From Rhodanobacter sp. Soil772 (GTDB lineage Bacteria; Pseudomonadota; Gammaproteobacteria; Xanthomonadales; Rhodanobacteraceae), in assembly GCF_001428385.1 (NCBI RefSeq), contig NZ_LMSK01000003.1:1-64000 (forward strand): a DNA stretch of 64,000 nucleotides, written 5' to 3'. A program made the translations under genes and the position numbers. A model generated the notes under the pieces. It was not told the DNA's origin and searched no databases. It was given only the letters and a program-made list of their open reading frames with translations. This document shows, one piece after another, positions 61,135 through 64,000 of the stretch. Each line of letters starts with the position of its first letter. The first letter of the stretch is position 1.

Positions 61135-62061
61135 TCAGTGCGTGGCACGGTCGATCCACTCCCATGTTCGTGTTAGGCCTTCTTTCAGGGAAGTTTGATG
61201 GCGCCAGCCGTAGGCCTTTGCCGCATGCGTGGCGGCCATAGCGATGCACGAGGCGTCTACAGCCCTGCCGGCGTCGTAGCTGCGGTGCAATGGCTTACCC
61301 GTAGCCGCTTCCATGACGTCGAAGAGTTCGTTGAGGCTGATGCTGGCGCCACTGCAGACATTGAAGATTCTCGTGCCTTTGAGCATGGGGGTATCGAGAA
61401 TCATGGTGCAGAGTCGGACCAAGTCGTCGATGTAGACATAGTCGCGACGGACAGATCCGTCGCCCCATACGTGGAGTGTCTCGTTGCGTAGAATTTTGCC
61501 GAAGGCGGCCGGAATAACGCCGAAACCGGGGCGTTCGGGCTGGCCTGGGCCATAGATGTTCGAAGGACGCAGAATAGTGGCCTTGCCGTCGAACTGGTCG
61601 CACCAGGCTGAGACGAGATGTTCCGAAGCGAGCTTGGCTGCGCCGTGATACGAGCGGGGGTGGACACGCGCGCTTTCGTCGGATGGCAAGCCGGAGGCAT
61701 CTGCGTAGAGCGAGCCTCCGGAGGACATGTATAAAAGCTCCACGTCAGGGTGATCCTGGAGCGCCTGCAGCAAGGAAGCGGTGATGTAAAGATTGGTGTT
61801 CACCTCCTGCAACGGCCGCGCTGCCGATGTGCCAGGTGTTGATGTCGAAGCAAGATGCACGACGGTATGGCTACGCGTGAGCAAAGAGGTGAAAGCTTCT
61901 GGTTCCCGGAATTCGCCGACTATCGATTCAACCAGTGGATGCTTGAATCCCGGCGTGCTGCGGTTGACGGTGATGACCGGCGTGCCCTTCAGGGCCAAGG
62001 TTCGTGTCAGGCTGCGCCCGACAAAACCGCCTCCGCCGAGAATGAGTACCGCCTCAGTCAT
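61135..62061 (-). CDS. NAD-dependent sugar epimerase/dehydratase
   Basis: The protein has 308 residues, an extended SDR. AVLILGGGGFVGRSL at the N-terminus binds NAD, MSSGGSLYADA and RSYHGAAKLASEH carry the catalytic Ser and Tyr-x3-Lys, and LRPSNIYGPGQPERPG is the substrate loop of UDP-sugar epimerases. The likely substrate is a UDP-hexose; the exact reaction cannot be named. GGAGGAAGG precedes the ATG. It overlaps the upstream glycosyltransferase by eight bases. Confidence 0.88.
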   Translation of the reverse strand: MTEAVLILGGGGFVGRSLTRTLALKGTPVITVNRSTPGFKHPLVESIVGEFREPEAFTSLLTRSHTVVHLASTSTPGTSAARPLQEVNTNLYITASLLQALQDHPDVELLYMSSGGSLYADASGLPSDESARVHPRSYHGAAKLASEHLVSAWCDQFDGKATILRPSNIYGPGQPERPGFGVIPAAFGKILRNETLHVWGDGSVRRDYVYIDDLVRLCTMILDTPMLKGTRIFNVCSGASISLNELFDVMEAATGKPLHRSYDAGRAVDASCIAMAATHAAKAYGWRHQTSLKEGLTRTWEWIDRATH

Positions 62062-63175
62062 CTTTCCTTCCTCCAAGCAGCCGCGTATAGATGCGCCAAT
62101 AACGATTTGCGCAGTCGTCCCATGTACCGAGGTCCTTGGCCACACGGCGGCGCGCGGCTTCCCCGAAACGATGATTGGTGGCCCCGTCCTCCAGCATGTC
62201 CAGTGCGTTGCTGTAGGTTTCCTTGGAGTCGCACAGCAGGCCCGTCTCGCCGTCGACGACGACGGTGGCATGCGCCGGCATACGGGAGGCAATGATCGGC
62301 AGGCCGGCAGCCATGGCTTCCAGCATTACCTGTGGCCGTCCTTCGGCGTGGCGACTCAACGTTACCAGTCCGCAGGCGTGAGGAAACCACTCTTTGGCCA
62401 ATTGCGCCGGCGCGGCGGGGCCGTGGTAGTGCACCCAATCGGGTACATCGATGTCCTGCTCCATGGGCCCGAACAAGTGTAATTCACGCGAACCATCCTT
62501 GAAGAGCGGGTATGACCAGTCGAATAGCGGCCCGAGCTTGTCCATGGTAAGACGCGCAACCACGATCCAGCGCTTGGGATGATTGGCGACCTGTGTACGA
62601 TCTATGGCGTACCAGACCGGGTCGATGCCGAATGAAACAGGACAGATCTCGGCGACATCGCCGAATGCATGTTGCAGGGGATCGCGCATCCACTCGGCGT
62701 TCGGGCAGATGGCCACCTTGCGCCCGTGCATCATCCTGCGAAGCAGGGGGCGCATGAATGGCAACCTGAGCAGCCTCAAATCATTGCCCAACACGGTTAT
62801 GAGGGCGGGCTTGCCGTCGCGAGGCAGTGGCAGCGCGGACTGCAGCCAGTTGATGTGGTAGATGTCCGTATCCGGATGCCTTCGATAGGCTGCGGCGAGT
62901 AGGAGTAGCAGCTTGACGGGCGCAAGCAGTGCCCGGATGCCGCCGCTCCGCATCATGTGCGAGATGCCGCCAAGGTCGACGAGCTTTCCAAGCCACTGAG
63001 CTTCCGCTGGTGTGGAGGCATTGATGACCCCCTCGGGAAGTTCACCGGGTGGTGCCCACACGGTCAACTCGTTGGAAGGTGTGCGCGCCAGCGCGTAAAC
63101 CATGTTTCTGATGAACACACCACGCCAACCGGCGGCATCGCGTGGATACATGGTGCTGACCAGAAATACGCGCAT
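62054..63175 (-). CDS. GT4 glycosyltransferase
   Basis: The protein has 373 residues. The N-terminal MRVFLVSTMYPRDAAGWRGV and the donor-domain blocks RWIVVARLTMDKLGPL and HAEGRPQVMLEAMAAGLPII (E-x7-E) define it. It probably adds a sugar to the same glycan as the epimerase product, because the genes overlap by eight bases. Its acceptor is unknown. Confidence 0.9.
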   Translation of the reverse strand: MRVFLVSTMYPRDAAGWRGVFIRNMVYALARTPSNELTVWAPPGELPEGVINASTPAEAQWLGKLVDLGGISHMMRSGGIRALLAPVKLLLLLAAAYRRHPDTDIYHINWLQSALPLPRDGKPALITVLGNDLRLLRLPFMRPLLRRMMHGRKVAICPNAEWMRDPLQHAFGDVAEICPVSFGIDPVWYAIDRTQVANHPKRWIVVARLTMDKLGPLFDWSYPLFKDGSRELHLFGPMEQDIDVPDWVHYHGPAAPAQLAKEWFPHACGLVTLSRHAEGRPQVMLEAMAAGLPIIASRMPAHATVVVDGETGLLCDSKETYSNALDMLEDGATNHRFGEAARRRVAKDLGTWDDCANRYWRIYTRLLGGRKDD

Positions 63176-63399
63176 TATTTCAGCCCGCTGCCGATTTGAG
63201 CGTCAGCGGAGCGAGGAAATCGATTGAGCATGAGTGACATCTGATTTGTATCCAATGCGGAATCCATATGACTCAAGTTACGTGTGGTGTGGGGTATGCG
63301 GCATTCGGGTTTGACAGGCTGACAGGGCGGCATTGTGTCGGCCACTGCATGGTTTTTCGAAGGACCATCGGGTTGCGGCAGCAAGCTGTCGCAGTTGGA

Positions 63400-64000
63400 C
63401 TATGTCCGGTCCGGGGTGACGGCCGGTTCACACGGCTTGCGCACTTCCAGATGGTGCCCGGTGCATATGTTGTCCCAGTTAGGCCAAGCCAATGACAGGA
63501 GCCAGGTAGTCACATTGGTGGTAAAAATCGCGATCAGGGCCACCGGCAGCAGAATCAACTTCAGGGCTCCTCGCCTCGTATCTACCCCACCGGCGATTGC
63601 CAGGCACATAACCAGGCCGGCTGCACGTATCGCATGGCCGGATCGATGCAGATCCGTGACTTCCAGTTTGGCGCGCGCCATGTCCCTGCGCAGACCGAAT
63701 TCGGTATAGCGCTGGAAGTCGAAGGGTTCGTTGTGCACGGGGTAGAGGAATGGCATGGAAATCCAGGCACGACCGCCCGGCTTCAGTACGCGTGCTATCT
63801 CCTTGACCGCCAGAGCAGGATCCGGAACGTGCTCAATCACCTCGAGACAGACGACACCATCGATGCAAGCATCGGCGACAGGGAGATGGCAGGCATCGGC
63901 GAAAATATCCGGTCTCGCGTTGTAAAATTCATTGCCGGTTGCCGGATAGTCCAGCGCGACGTAACTCGCTGTTTCGGGCAGATGGGCGGCGATCCATCGG
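63400..64000 (-). CDS. Class I methyltransferase, 5' end outside window
   Basis: About 200 C-terminal codons are present and the frame stays open to the window edge. Reading from the edge, the protein shows VALDYPATGNEFYNARPDI, ADACHLPVADACIDGVV, CLEVIEHVPDPALAVKEI and RVLKPGGRAWISMPFLYPVH, the type 11 methyltransferase pattern; the SAM glycine motif would lie just beyond the edge. A hydrophobic segment near the C-terminus suggests membrane attachment. The 224 bp between it and the GT4 gene has no clear gene. Confidence 0.82.
   Translation of the reverse strand, partial: RWIAAHLPETASYVALDYPATGNEFYNARPDIFADACHLPVADACIDGVVCLEVIEHVPDPALAVKEIARVLKPGGRAWISMPFLYPVHNEPFDFQRYTEFGLRRDMARAKLEVTDLHRSGHAIRAAGLVMCLAIAGGVDTRRGALKLILLPVALIAIFTTNVTTWLLSLAWPNWDNICTGHHLEVRKPCEPAVTPDRT

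Noticed and set aside
60866-61198. 110-codon plus-strand frame in the gap before the epimerase gene
   Set aside because: It overlaps real genes at both ends, has no start signal and shows no recognisable domain.
63175-63384. Minus-strand 69-codon frame ending TAATG on the GT4 start
   Set aside because: Composition is random-looking, it has no ribosome-binding site or motif, and the overlap with the GT4 ATG could be chance.

Overview
The window is 64 kb of GC-rich DNA from a gammaproteobacterium, most likely a member of Xanthomonadales and probably Rhodanobacteraceae (Rhodanobacter or Dyella type). This placement is inferred from gene content. The supporting points are a NirK-type nitrite reductase tail followed by nirV and an azurin gene, a compact glycolysis/transketolase cluster, a pilU gene, and a lipopolysaccharide locus beside metB, which is where Xanthomonas carries its variable O-antigen genes. 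No rRNA, tRNA, CRISPR array, prophage or insertion sequence was recognised.

1-4.1 kb holds periplasmic copper, heme and redox genes: the 3' end of a cytochrome-c-tailed protein (probably NirK), nirV, a SCO copper chaperone, a small membrane protein, tpx, a group III truncated globin, azurin and a 7Fe ferredoxin. A candidate FNR/DNR site lies between the divergent azurin and ferredoxin genes.

4.1-15.1 kb is central carbon metabolism (gap, pyk, class I fba, tkt, pgk, a phosphoglycolate-phosphatase-like HAD). Between these genes lie an S1/P1 nuclease, a TonB_C-like protein and two paralogous outer-membrane barrels. 15.2-22.5 kb holds maiA, pilU, two coupled coiled-coil envelope genes, a DUF465 gene with a long possibly structured leader, cystathionine beta-synthase and glmS. 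Convergent gene pairs are repeatedly separated by strong hairpins.

22.5-42.5 kb is a first polysaccharide cluster. A minus-strand operon (rmlB-rmlA-rmlC-rmlD-manC) makes dTDP-L-rhamnose and GDP-mannose. A plus-strand series (GT4, coiled-coil protein, triple GT4 protein, gmd, rmd) supplies GDP-D-rhamnose and polymerising enzymes. An opposing minus-strand series (two paralogous glycosyltransferases, acyltransferase, methyltransferase, wzm, wzt) supplies the ABC exporter. The two series meet in a 53-bp tail-to-tail overlap of rmd and wzt.

42.7-53.5 kb starts with metB and then carries a second ABC export system. Eight genes from 43999 to 53520 overlap or nearly touch: wzm, wzt, a 1309-residue methyltransferase/coiled-coil/GT2/GT4 fusion, the full GDP-D-glycero-alpha-D-manno-heptose pathway (hddA, gmhA, hddC, gmhB) and a lipoprotein. 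The fusion protein contains three tandem 56-residue coiled-coil repeats and resembles in layout the WbdD-type chain terminator/molecular ruler. This operon is the most interesting part of the window.

53.5-64 kb has visibly lower and patchier GC and looks acquired. It holds a second small lipoprotein, an acyltransferase, a zinc-finger methyltransferase, a GT-C/GT2/flippase-like trio likely to modify a lipid-linked glycan, a sugar epimerase, a GT4 and the start of another methyltransferase that runs off the window.
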